64,000 bases of DNA from Gracilimonas sp017641085 (lineage in GTDB: Bacteria > Bacteroidota > Rhodothermia > Balneolales > Balneolaceae): the NCBI RefSeq assembly GCF_046115515.1, contig NZ_CP175953.1; one strand, 5' to 3'. This document shows, piece after piece, positions 36,082 to 44,948 of this stretch. Made by a program: the position numbers and the translations under genes. The notes beneath the pieces are model-generated. The model worked only from the letters and a program-made list of their open reading frames with translations, searched no databases and was not told the origin of the DNA. Each line of letters begins with the position of its first letter. Position 1 is the first letter of the stretch.

Positions 36082-38823
36082 ATGATGATGCGCAAACTCC
36101 TTTTTATTTCTTTTGTTTTGATTCTAATGACAGGGTGCAAAACCTCATTTCAATCAAAATGGAAGAACTTCAACGCATATTATAATACCTATTACAATGC
36201 CCAGAAGAGTTACCAGTCGGGGCTTCAAAAAAACCTGGATCAGCAGCGCGAGTATAATCCTCTTCAGCCCATCCGGATTCACCCCAAACCGGTAAATGCC
36301 GGAGCTTCGGATTTTGATAAAGCCATCCAGAAAGGGGCGGATGTACTTCGGCGGTACGAAGAAACGAAATGGGTGGACGATGCCATCGGCTTAATCGGTA
36401 AGTCATATTATTTCAGGCAGGAATATTTCTCGGCAGATCAGAAGTTTAAAGAGCTGTTCGTGACTACCGAGAACCCTGATATGCAGCAAAAGTCCATTTT
36501 ATGGCAGGGTAGGGTACTGCTGGATATGGAGCTCTACAATGAAGGAATCGCCTTTCTATCTGAACAGCTCACACTTCTTGAGGGGGAATGGAATGAAGGC
36601 TACCGTGCGGAAGCAAAGGCTTTACTTGCCCAGCATCACGTTAAGATGGAAAATTGGCAGGTGGCGGCAAACGTACTTTCGGAAGCTCTTCCAAACCTTG
36701 AAAAGAAAGAATACCGGGAGAGAGGATACTTTTTACTTGGGCAGGTTTACGAACGCTTGGGTAATCCCGAAGCTGCTTTTGATGCGTACAACAAAGTTCA
36801 GAATCATTATGTGGAATACCGGATTCAGTATTTGTCTCAGCGTAAAAAGGCGGAAGTGGCGCGCGTACTTGGTCGCAATGAAGTAGCCTTTCAGATTTTT
36901 GACGACATGGTTCGGGATGATAAGAATCTTGAATACAAGGCCGAGCTTGATTTCGAACTGGCCAGAACAGAGCATGAACGCAATAATTACAAGCGTGCGG
37001 AAAAGCTGTATAACAATGTGCTTCATAATAACCTTCGTCAGCCGACCCCGGATATTGCTGCCCGGGCTTATTATGGACTGGCCGAGATTTACCGTTTTTC
37101 CTATGATAATTTTGAAAAAGCCGCTGCATATTATGATTCAGCAGCCCAGAAGAATGTAGCTGCCGAAAAACTTCCGGAAGACTTTCAGGCAAAAGAGCTG
37201 GCAGAATCTTTTGGTAACTATGCCCGCTTCAAATCTGAAATAGCCCTGCAGGATAGCCTTCTTCGTCTGGGACGCCTTTCTCCGGAAGCCTTCGATTCTG
37301 TGTTAGTGGAACTGCGCAAGAAGAAAATAGCCGAGTTGGAACGGCTTAAAGAGCAGCAGGAACAGCAGCAAAACCAACTGGTGACGGTAAACAGGAATGA
37401 GGATGAATCGGACGCTACAAATAACATGAGTAACGGATTTCTGAATTCGAATAACCCCGTTGTTCAGGAAAATGTACGTCAGCAGTTTTATGCCATTTGG
37501 GGCGACCGGCCTTTAGCTGATAACTGGCGGGTTGAAAGCATGATTGATTATTCAGCCATCTCGAATGAGGCCGATGGTGCAGTGGCAGGCTCCGGTGCTG
37601 CATCAAACCAACAGCAGGTTAATGTAAAAATTGATTTGAGTGCGATTCCTTTTACACCACAGGAGCAGGATTCGGTACAAGATCTTATTGCATCCTATCA
37701 GTATCAATTGGGGAACTTGTTCTTTCTGTCGTTAAACTCACAAGACAGCGCCACCTATTATTTTCAGAAGGCCATTGAGAATCCTTCCAAGGTGAATATC
37801 AATACGGTTTCTCTGTACTCACTCTCCGAGCTTTATTCTATTCAGGAAAATGAAGAAGAGGCTCGTTATTACGCCCGCCGACTTATCGAAGAATATCCTG
37901 AAACGGAATATGCCCGCCGGGTATCTGAGAAATTTGGAATCCCGTTAATACTCGGGGAGAAGGAAAACACAAAAAGTCCTTTCGAAGTGTATAACGAAAT
38001 CAACTCGGAAGACTCGCTATCACACCCTGAAAAGGCGAACCTCTTAAAACAGTTATCACTCAATAATTCAACACACCGGATTGCTCCCAAGGCACTTTAT
38101 GAGGCTATTCAGTCTTATATGATGGCCGGAAAAGACAATCCGGACTACCGTTCAAAAATTTCTGATTGGGTTGAACGGAATGAGGTATGGGAGCAAAGAA
38201 GAGCCGCCTTTCAAATGGAGAAGGATTCAGCTGAGGCCATACTAAACGACACCACAATCACCGAAGACATGCGACAGGATTTGCAGTCCATGGTAGACTC
38301 AACCTTAACCAAACCCGTATTTACCAAATCTTTTCCTTATGAAGGAGCGATGTGGGACAGCGCCCGTACAGCAGCCGACACCTTTTTAGCAATATTTTCA
38401 GATTCCGGCTATGCGAGAAAGGTGAACAGAATAAAGGAAGAACTTGCCGAACCGGCTGTTGAAGAAGAGATACAACCGGCAGAGCAACCTGAAATTATAG
38501 CTGAAGAGGAGACATCACCGGCCGAAGGTTATACGAGTTGTGAAAGTATCGGGGCAGAGCTAACGGTAAGGGGTGGGATGCAGTCGTTCCTGAGTAACCT
38601 GACCATCCCGAAAGACATTGAGGTTAATGAGTTAACCTACTTATTCCGGGTGAATAGGCGCGGTATTATAGATGATTTCGTTCTGGAGACCGAAAATGCG
38701 CCGGCTGAGCTTGTTTCAGCCTTTGAGCAGGGGATTGAGTCAGGATTAAGTTTTGAGCCGGTTATGAGCGAAGGACAGGCTGTTTCGGTAGAGTGTAAGG
38801 TTACATTTCCGGTCAATAATTGA
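36082..38823 (+). CDS. Large TPR lipoprotein, SprE/PorW-like, with C-terminal TonB-C-like domain
   Basis: A 913-residue lipoprotein: signal peptide with lipobox LMTGC at about residues 15-19. Next comes WKNFNAYYNTYYNAQKSYQSG, similar to the start of gliding/type IX secretion lipoproteins SprE and PorW. Residues 80-350 hold tetratricopeptide repeats, a Gln/Glu-rich linker lies near 400-440, and further TPR-like repeats at about 540-640. Residues about 825-913 look like a TonB C-terminal domain (LTYLFRVNRRGIIDDFVLE, LSFEPVMSEGQAVSVECKV, ending TFPV). The combination is unusual. T9SS role is inference from the N-terminus; no other T9SS gene is in the window. Confidence 0.6.
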   Translation: MMMRKLLFISFVLILMTGCKTSFQSKWKNFNAYYNTYYNAQKSYQSGLQKNLDQQREYNPLQPIRIHPKPVNAGASDFDKAIQKGADVLRRYEETKWVDDAIGLIGKSYYFRQEYFSADQKFKELFVTTENPDMQQKSILWQGRVLLDMELYNEGIAFLSEQLTLLEGEWNEGYRAEAKALLAQHHVKMENWQVAANVLSEALPNLEKKEYRERGYFLLGQVYERLGNPEAAFDAYNKVQNHYVEYRIQYLSQRKKAEVARVLGRNEVAFQIFDDMVRDDKNLEYKAELDFELARTEHERNNYKRAEKLYNNVLHNNLRQPTPDIAARAYYGLAEIYRFSYDNFEKAAAYYDSAAQKNVAAEKLPEDFQAKELAESFGNYARFKSEIALQDSLLRLGRLSPEAFDSVLVELRKKKIAELERLKEQQEQQQNQLVTVNRNEDESDATNNMSNGFLNSNNPVVQENVRQQFYAIWGDRPLADNWRVESMIDYSAISNEADGAVAGSGAASNQQQVNVKIDLSAIPFTPQEQDSVQDLIASYQYQLGNLFFLSLNSQDSATYYFQKAIENPSKVNINTVSLYSLSELYSIQENEEEARYYARRLIEEYPETEYARRVSEKFGIPLILGEKENTKSPFEVYNEINSEDSLSHPEKANLLKQLSLNNSTHRIAPKALYEAIQSYMMAGKDNPDYRSKISDWVERNEVWEQRRAAFQMEKDSAEAILNDTTITEDMRQDLQSMVDSTLTKPVFTKSFPYEGAMWDSARTAADTFLAIFSDSGYARKVNRIKEELAEPAVEEEIQPAEQPEIIAEEETSPAEGYTSCESIGAELTVRGGMQSFLSNLTIPKDIEVNELTYLFRVNRRGIIDDFVLETENAPAELVSAFEQGIESGLSFEPVMSEGQAVSVECKVTFPVNN

Positions 38824-38833
38824 TCAGCAGTAT

Positions 38834-39856
38834 TTAAAGCTGTCTTTTAATCCTTTTAACCAATCCCGGGCCTTCATAAACCAGTCCGGTATAAATCTGA
38901 ATCAGGGAAGCTCCGGCTTCGATTTTCTCGATGGCAGCACGCGGACTGTCAATTCCTCCAACGCCAATAATCGGCTTCTCATTTTGGATGATCTCAGCCA
39001 GCCACTGTACAATTTGTGTACTTCTTTGCTGAATGGCCCTTCCGCTTAATCCGCCATTACCGATTCTATTCAATACATCTTCACCGGTTGCTAATTGATC
39101 CCGCACGGAAGAAGTATTGGTAGCCACGTAACCGGCCACTCCAAAATCCTCACAAATCCCGACCAGATTTTCCAGACTTTCTCTTTTGATATCTACCGTA
39201 AACTTGACTAAAGATGGCTTTCGCCCTTCTTTTCCGGGCTCAAGGGCAGCGAGTAAATCTCTGAGCGCTGCCGGGTCTTCAAATGTTTTTCCTTCTCCGG
39301 TATTGGGGCACGAGATGTTGATGGTGATGTAATCGGCAACCGGTTGTGCCTTTTCGTAGCTGTATAAATAATCCTGTAGGGCCGCATCGCCATGAATGGA
39401 TGCATCGTTTGTTTTGGCAATATTTACGCCCAGGGGAATATCCAAGTTCACTGAAGAAAGTCGTTCGATGATGGCATCAGCACCTTCGTTATTCAATCCC
39501 ATCCGGTTGATTAAGGAGTGATCTTTGGGAAGCCTGAAGGCGCGCGGTCTTGGATTTCCGTCAGATGGTTGGGCAGTGATGCTGCCTACTTCCACAAAGC
39601 CGAAACCAAGAGCTTGCATTGCCCTGGGAGTTGTCCCGTTTTTATCAAAACCGGCTGCGAGGCCAATTGGGTTGGGAAACGTGAGGCCAAATAATTCCTG
39701 TTCTAACTTCGTGTTGGTTTCGTTATACAGGCTTGCTGCCAGAGTTTGCAGCAGTGGCGAGCTATTGGTTTTGGATGCGATTGAAAGGGCCCACTCGTGA
39801 GCTTTTTCTGCATCTGTTTTAAATAAAAGGGGTTTGAGAAGCTTTTTGTAAATCAT
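38834..39856 (-). CDS. pyrD: Dihydroorotate dehydrogenase, quinone type
   Basis: A 340-residue membrane-associated flavoenzyme oxidising dihydroorotate to orotate in pyrimidine synthesis. The N-terminal extension (residues 1-45, with LLKPLLFKTDAEKAHEWAL) is the quinone-binding membrane domain of class 2. FMN-barrel motifs follow: NPIGLAAGFDKNG, VEVGSITAQPSDGNPRPR, INRMGLNNEG, GLSGRAIQQRST and PIIGVGGIDS. In the catalytic motif, ITINISCPNTGEGKTF, Cys183 replaces the serine usual in class 2 (SSPNT); Cys is the base in class 1. Converges on the TPR lipoprotein gene 10 bp away. Identity certain; Cys variant noted below. Confidence 0.95.
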   Translation of the reverse strand: MIYKKLLKPLLFKTDAEKAHEWALSIASKTNSSPLLQTLAASLYNETNTKLEQELFGLTFPNPIGLAAGFDKNGTTPRAMQALGFGFVEVGSITAQPSDGNPRPRAFRLPKDHSLINRMGLNNEGADAIIERLSSVNLDIPLGVNIAKTNDASIHGDAALQDYLYSYEKAQPVADYITINISCPNTGEGKTFEDPAALRDLLAALEPGKEGRKPSLVKFTVDIKRESLENLVGICEDFGVAGYVATNTSSVRDQLATGEDVLNRIGNGGLSGRAIQQRSTQIVQWLAEIIQNEKPIIGVGGIDSPRAAIEKIEAGASLIQIYTGLVYEGPGLVKRIKRQL

Positions 39857-39924
39857 CGCGACAATGATACGAAAAAACGTTCAAAAAGAGTGAAAGAAGC
39901 CTTATAATCGGTCGCCTATTTTAT

Positions 39925-41204
39925 ATGAAAAAAGCAGAACAATACATATCGGCTTTAATGCGCAGATCACGGGATGCAGGGGATGTCATTTTGCTTGAAT
40001 CACAAATGCCCGGTCACCCGGCAAGCACGAAAAGCTTTCTGGCGATGCAACCTAAGTCATGGATAAAAGCCAGGGGTAATGAAATCGAGATATGGGACGG
40101 GGAGTCGGTACAAATGTTTACAGGCAATCCTTGGGAATACCTGAGCCGGTTCAAAGAAGAGCATAACGAATGGTTGTTTGGCTATCTGGGATATGATCTT
40201 AAAAACCATGTTGAGAACCTGCAGTCTGATAATAACGAGCTGATAAACGCGCCTGATTTATACTTCATGGTTCCCGGGACCTTAATTGAGATTGATGCAG
40301 CCGGCAAGATCAAATTTATGAAGGGCGAACCGAATGAGGCGTCGGAAAAAGGCTTTGAGCCCGGAGAAATATCCATCACCCCAATAAGACAGATTTCTGA
40401 ACCTGAATACATCCGGAAGGTAGAGCAGGCGAAGAAGGATATTTATGAAGGCAGGTATTACGAAATAAACTTGTCTCACCCCTGGAGTTTGAAATAAAAG
40501 GCGATAGCTGGGATTTGTATGAAGCCATGAAAGCAGCAGGCCCGGTTCCTTTTGGAGGTTATGCAAATATCGGAGGCCTTTCTATTTGTTGTTCATCTCC
40601 TGAACGATTCTTAGCCAGGACAGCTAATCGTGTTTGGTCACAACCTATAAAAGGAACTGCATCAAGGAAAGCCGGAGGCAAGGCACTGCTTGATATCGAA
40701 AAACTGCGACAATCAGAGAAAGAGAGGGCGGAAAACCTGATGATTGTTGACCTGGTAAGAAATGATCTCAGTCGGGTAGCGGAAATCCAAAGCGTGAAAG
40801 TGTCAAATTTATTCGAAATCCAGAGCTTTGAGACGGTGCATCAAATGGTATCTACGGTTGAGTGTACCGTGCCCGATCACACCGACAGCATCGAGATTAT
40901 AAAGAGTTGCTTTCCTATGGGATCCATGACGGGAGCGCCGAAGATCGCTTCCATGAAGGCCATCGAGAAGTACGAAGATTACAAACGCGGAATCTATTCC
41001 GGGGCTATGGGTTATATGAAGCCTAACGGCGATTTTGATTTTAATGTGGTCATCAGAACGGCTATTTCGGAGGGTGATAAGCTGGTTTATCCGGTGGGAG
41101 GGGCAATCACCAGCGACTCGGACCCAAAGGCGGAGTGGGAGGAGACGCTGATAAAAGCCCGGGCGATTACAAATATTTTCGAGAATTTCGAAGAAGCTGA
41201 ATGA
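39925..41204 (+). pseudogene. pabB: Aminodeoxychorismate synthase component I (PabB), split by a frameshift
   Basis: A chorismate-binding enzyme of folate synthesis, making aminodeoxychorismate from chorismate with a PabA glutaminase (not in the window). The N-terminal part (39925-40497) ends at YEINLSHPWSLK-stop; the rest continues one frame over as LEFEIKGDSWDLYEAM, PFGGYANIG, PIKGTASR, ENLMIVDLVRNDLSRV, GSMTGAPKIASMKAIE. The Lys of PIKGT favours PabB over TrpE (PIAGT). A single missing C in the four-C run at 40479-40482 restores the frame (SHPLEFEIKG), so a homopolymer slip or base error is likely. Transcribed toward the AAA ATPase. Confidence 0.85.
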
Positions 41205-41266
41205 AGACTCTTTAATGTGGGTTATGAAAACAGGAAGTAAAAATCATAGCACATCGAAGGATCGGA

Positions 41267-42754
41267 ATGAAGGCGAGTACATTAGGTGAACTTAAGGAAA
41301 GTGGTTGGGAATCAATATCGGTAAAGGAAGAGATACGGAAGAATTTAATACAGAAGATGAGATCCGGTGAAGAGCTTTTTCCCGGAATACTCGGATACGA
41401 TAAAACAGTAATTCCACAAGTTCAGCACGCACTTCTTTCCCGGCACGATATGATTCTTCTTGGGTTGCGTGGGCAGGCAAAAACCCGAATGTTAAGGCTG
41501 CTGGTTAATTTTCTGGATGAGTATATCCCCATCGTTAAAGGCTCGGAAATCAATGACGATCCGCTTAACCCACTGTCGAAATACGCCAAAGAATTAGTTG
41601 AGGAAAAGGGTGACGATACGCCCATCGACTGGCTTCACCGTTCTTACCGTTATGGCGAGAAACTGGCCACCCCGGATACAACGGTTGCAGATTTGATTGG
41701 CGATATTGACCCGATTAAAGCAGCTACTAAGAAATTGACGCTCGCTGATCAAAATGTGATCAATTTTGGGCTGATTCCCCGAACCAACCGCGGGATTTTT
41801 GTAATCAATGAGCTGCCCGATCTTCAACCCAGAATACAGGTGGCGTTGTTGAACATCATGCAGGAGCGGGATATTCAGATTCGAGGATTTAATGTCAGAA
41901 TTCCTTTAGATGTATCGATGGCATTTTCTGCAAATCCTGAGGATTACACAAACCGTGGAAATATAATTACCCCACTCAAAGACCGAATCGACTCTCAGAT
42001 AATTACTCACTATCCTAAAGAACTGGGCGTAGGAATAAATATAACCCGACAGGAAGCCTGGCAGGAACGGGAAAGTGGAATCAAAATTCACATTCCCGAT
42101 TTATATCGTGAAGTAATTGAAAAAGCCGCTTTTGAAGCACGCGAATCCGAGTATGTTGATCAAAAAAGTGGTGTTTCCACCCGGATGACCATCACCGCTC
42201 TGGAACAGGTGGTATCCTCCGCAGAACGCCGGGCCATTCTCAATAATGAGAAAGAGACAACGGTTCGAATCGCTGATTTATATCACATGGTTCCCGCACT
42301 CACCGGCAAAATCGAACTGGTGTATGAAGGTGAGCAGGAAGGAGCTATCAGCGTTGCAAAACATATTCTGGGCAAAGCAGTAAGTAAGATGTTTAAGTCA
42401 CACTTTCCCGATCCACAGTCTAAAGCCGAAGATAAGAAATCGACCTACAAAGAAATTATGGATTGGTTTGCTGACGGCAATGAAATCAGTATTTCAGATA
42501 CCCTTTCAAATAAAGAGTATGAGACATCGCTGAACAGAGTGGAAGGGCTGAAGGAATTGGTTCAGTCTCAGGTTCCCGATGCCGGTTCATCCGAAACATT
42601 AATCTGGATGGATTTTGTGTTGGAAGCGCTGCATCAGAACTCGATGCTTAGCAAGCAAGACCTGGACGACCAAACATTGTACACCGATATGTTAGGTTCT
42701 ATGTTCTCCTCGCTGGGAGATATAGACGAAGAAGGCTACGATGAATTTGAGTGA
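41267..42754 (+). CDS. MoxR/magnesium-chelatase-like AAA+ ATPase
   Basis: A 495-residue AAA+ protein of the magnesium chelatase subunit I/MoxR clade; in Bacteroidota such proteins are annotated as magnesium chelatase, though no chlorophyll pathway is implied. Walker A is GLRGQAKTR (about residue 66). A Walker-B-like segment is FVINELPDL, with Asn where Asp is usual before the Glu. Sensor-1 is MAFSANPEDYTNRG and the Arg finger region LKDRIDSQI. The partner usually found next to it, a von Willebrand factor A protein, is not present here; rpmE follows instead. Substrate unknown. Length is longer than typical MoxR (about 330), matching the Bacteroidota form. Confidence 0.82.
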   Translation: MKASTLGELKESGWESISVKEEIRKNLIQKMRSGEELFPGILGYDKTVIPQVQHALLSRHDMILLGLRGQAKTRMLRLLVNFLDEYIPIVKGSEINDDPLNPLSKYAKELVEEKGDDTPIDWLHRSYRYGEKLATPDTTVADLIGDIDPIKAATKKLTLADQNVINFGLIPRTNRGIFVINELPDLQPRIQVALLNIMQERDIQIRGFNVRIPLDVSMAFSANPEDYTNRGNIITPLKDRIDSQIITHYPKELGVGINITRQEAWQERESGIKIHIPDLYREVIEKAAFEARESEYVDQKSGVSTRMTITALEQVVSSAERRAILNNEKETTVRIADLYHMVPALTGKIELVYEGEQEGAISVAKHILGKAVSKMFKSHFPDPQSKAEDKKSTYKEIMDWFADGNEISISDTLSNKEYETSLNRVEGLKELVQSQVPDAGSSETLIWMDFVLEALHQNSMLSKQDLDDQTLYTDMLGSMFSSLGDIDEEGYDEFE

Positions 42755-42826
42755 TAATTAGATTGAATTCAGTTTTTGTTAGCCTTATATTTAAAGCCTT
42801 TGCAAATTTCAAGCAAGTATAAGACC

Positions 42827-43048
42827 ATGAAAAAAGGAATTCATCCAGATTACAAAGAAATTACGGTAGTGATGAGCGATGGTACCGAGGTACAAACCCG
42901 CAGCACTATGGATACCAAAGACGGAGTGTATCGCAGCGAGGTTGACTCTAAAAACCATCCATTCTACACCAAGAGTAACACTTTTACGTCTACAGCCGGA
43001 CGTGTTGACCGCTTTAAGCGTCGATACGGTAAAGGCGACGACAAGTAA
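42827..43048 (+). CDS. rpmE: 50S ribosomal protein L31
   Basis: A 73-residue L31 beginning MKKGIHPDYKEITVVMSDG, with the family signatures DSKNHPFYTKSN and AGRVDRFKRRYG. It has no cysteine, so it is the zinc-free form that is often used under zinc limitation or constitutively. The start at 42827 matches the conserved N-terminus; an in-frame ATG at 42776 would add 17 residues. A terminator follows. Confidence 0.95.
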   Translation: MKKGIHPDYKEITVVMSDGTEVQTRSTMDTKDGVYRSEVDSKNHPFYTKSNTFTSTAGRVDRFKRRYGKGDDK

Positions 43049-43069
43049 TTTTAGCAATCGTTTTTTAAG

Positions 43070-43102
43070 AAGGATGTATCTGCAAAGGTGCATCCTTTTT
43101 TT
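43070..43102 (+). terminator. Terminator of rpmE
   Basis: AAGGATG/CATCCTT stem with a partly paired loop and seven T. It reaches the start of the next ORF, which supports an MBL start at 43112 or 43103 and not the GTG at 43088. Confidence 0.85.
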
Positions 43103-43111
43103 ATGCAGCCT

Positions 43112-43735
43112 ATGGAAATTCAAAAATTTGAAGTCGGCCCTTTTCTCGAAAACACCTACCTGCTCACCAAAAACGGACAGCACCTGATTATTGATCCCGG
43201 TTTCTCAAACGAGACCGAGTATCAAAAGATGAAGGAACAAATAACCGGTGAGCTGAAGGCGGTTGTGCTTACCCATGCCCATGTTGATCATGTGTTGGGA
43301 ATAAGCCGATTGAGAAATGACTTTGATGTACCGGTTTATCTGTGCTCAGAAGATCGGTTTCTGTGGGAAAATTTTGGAAGTCAGGCCCAGATGTTTGGGA
43401 TCAATCAAACCGGCTTTGGTTTTGAGCCGGAGGCTTTGCCGACGGAGGGCTCATTCTCTATCGGCGATTTTGAATTTGACTGTTTATATACCCCCGGACA
43501 TTCCCCCGATCACATCTCTCTCTATTTCCGGGAACCGGAGTTGGTTATAGCAGGTGATGCTTTGTTTAAAGAGAGTATCGGCCGAACGGATTTATATAAA
43601 GGTAATTTTGAGTTGCTGGCAAAAAGCATCAAAGAAAAGCTATACACTTTACCTGAAAATACTACCGTTTACCCGGGGCATGGTCCTGAGACCACAATCG
43701 CTCACGAGAAACAGCATAATCCCTTTATCAAGTAA
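43112..43735 (+). CDS. MBL-fold metallo-hydrolase (glyoxalase II-like)
   Basis: A 207-residue metallo-beta-lactamase-fold hydrolase. Zinc-binding motif THAHVDH at about residues 55-61, further metal ligands in TPGHSPDH and GDALFKESIGRTD, and VYPGHGPETTIAHE at the end. It resembles the small glyoxalase II-like (GloB-type) proteins that cleave thioesters, but the substrate is not determined. The start MEIQKFEVGPF matches the family opening; MQPMEIQ at 43103 is the alternative. It lies just after the rpmE terminator, so it may need its own promoter. Confidence 0.88.
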   Translation: MEIQKFEVGPFLENTYLLTKNGQHLIIDPGFSNETEYQKMKEQITGELKAVVLTHAHVDHVLGISRLRNDFDVPVYLCSEDRFLWENFGSQAQMFGINQTGFGFEPEALPTEGSFSIGDFEFDCLYTPGHSPDHISLYFREPELVIAGDALFKESIGRTDLYKGNFELLAKSIKEKLYTLPENTTVYPGHGPETTIAHEKQHNPFIK

Positions 43736-43749
43736 AAAGTAGGGTTCAA

Positions 43750-44376
43750 TCAGTCGGCTGATTCCTGCTTATTCTTGAGCTTATCAATCTGCTTTTGATA
43801 ATGCTCTGCCTTGTCCTGATCCTTATCGATAAGCCGTTCGTACATTTTAATAGCCTCTGATTTCCGGCCTTGCTTTGAATGAATTTTGGCCAGGGTTTCG
43901 GTAACCACATCATCAATTTCTTCGGATTCCTTACTCAGGTCGGAATCATCAAAATCCTCATCATCGGTAGGAATTTGAATACGTTTAGATTCCACCGCTT
44001 CCAGCATCCCGATGAGCCTGTCCAAGTCCAAAATCGGTGAAGTACGTGAACCCTGTTGTAATTTAAGCTTAGAAGAAGTGTAAGAAGTAGTAGGGATAGC
44101 AGCTTCGAATTTTTCGGGGTGGACCAGGAAATAATGTAAGTGTTCCATTAACGGACTGCCGGGAGCATACGTTTTTGCTTTGAGTGCCTCTTTAATAGCA
44201 TCTTGTTTGTTGTCCTGCAGATGATAAAACCATGATAGCAGAAAATGCCCAACCGCATCGGGACCTCTTTTCTTCAGGTGCTTCCTGAGTTTCCGGGTAA
44301 TCTCCTCCGGATTCTCCTCAAACTTCTCCACATAAGAAGACAATGACTTTGGTATGTTGAATGGCAGTTGTTGCAT
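43750..44376 (-). CDS. TPR domain protein
   Basis: A 208-residue soluble protein with tetratricopeptide-like helices: HFLLSWFYHLQDNKQDAIKEALKAK near residue 50 and TLAKIHSKQGRKSEAIKMYERLI at about residues 170-192, and an acidic linker (DDEDFDDSDLSKESEEID). No signal peptide. The last gene of an apparent operon with the sigma-54 activator and lptE. I chose the start at 44376 (MQQLPFNIPK); an upstream in-frame ATG at 44439 would overlap lptE. Function unknown; scaffold role is inference. Confidence 0.75.
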   Translation of the reverse strand: MQQLPFNIPKSLSSYVEKFEENPEEITRKLRKHLKKRGPDAVGHFLLSWFYHLQDNKQDAIKEALKAKTYAPGSPLMEHLHYFLVHPEKFEAAIPTTSYTSSKLKLQQGSRTSPILDLDRLIGMLEAVESKRIQIPTDDEDFDDSDLSKESEEIDDVVTETLAKIHSKQGRKSEAIKMYERLIDKDQDKAEHYQKQIDKLKNKQESAD

Positions 44377-44432
44377 GGGCTGTATTAAGACTGAACAATA
44401 ATAAAGTGAAGTAGGGTTACAATCAAAGCTAA

Positions 44433-44948
44433 TTACCAATTACTCACGGCATCATTAAACATGTTATTTGCTGCTTGTTCGAGAGCACTGTTTGCGGCTT
44501 CGTTTTCCCCGTTGATGGGGTCATCAGTAGGATCGTATGTAAACTTCCCGGAAAAGGTGTTGGTCCATTCCGGTTCTTCATTGGAGGCATATTTAAAGGT
44601 TGCCTGAACGGTAATTGTAACTTCGTTTTGGTCAGACTGTTCATCACCTCCAATACTGAAAGGGCGGTTAGTGTAGCCGGTTATTACCCCGTCCAGCACG
44701 GCATCGGCATCACTTTCATTATTTGCAAGCTGCAGTTTGCTTTGATTTACGAACCTGTTTATCAGCGCTTCATTCAGTCGATTACTCAAATCCCCAAGTC
44801 CGCTGTTTGATTGATCCGGAAAGAAAGGAATAAAAATGGTGTCTACACCTGGTGGAATAGAGGCCCCGGTAAAGCTATATCGCAGGCAGCTGCTAAAGGT
44901 CAGGCAGAAGGTGACCGTCAATAAAAGTAGTATTCTATTCAAGGCCAT
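44433..44948 (-). CDS. lptE: LptE-like LPS-assembly lipoprotein
   Basis: A 171-residue lipoprotein of the Bacteroidota LptE family, the plug partner of LptD in LPS export. Signal peptide with lipobox TFSSC at about residues 17-21, followed by LRYSFTGASIPPGVDTIFIPFF, the diagnostic opening, then LNEALINRFVNQSKLQLA. The start at 44948 overlaps the upstream sigma-54 activator gene by 14 bp, so translation is coupled. The sequence sigma-54 activator then lptE is a recurrent Bacteroidota order. Confidence 0.85.
   Translation of the reverse strand: MALNRILLLLTVTFCLTFSSCLRYSFTGASIPPGVDTIFIPFFPDQSNSGLGDLSNRLNEALINRFVNQSKLQLANNESDADAVLDGVITGYTNRPFSIGGDEQSDQNEVTITVQATFKYASNEEPEWTNTFSGKFTYDPTDDPINGENEAANSALEQAANNMFNDAVSNW

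Noticed and set aside
36641..37192. Minus-strand ORF of 183 residues within the TPR lipoprotein gene
   Set aside because: Low-complexity antisense frame rich in Pro, His and Arg; the plus-strand gene has a lipobox and TPR pattern.
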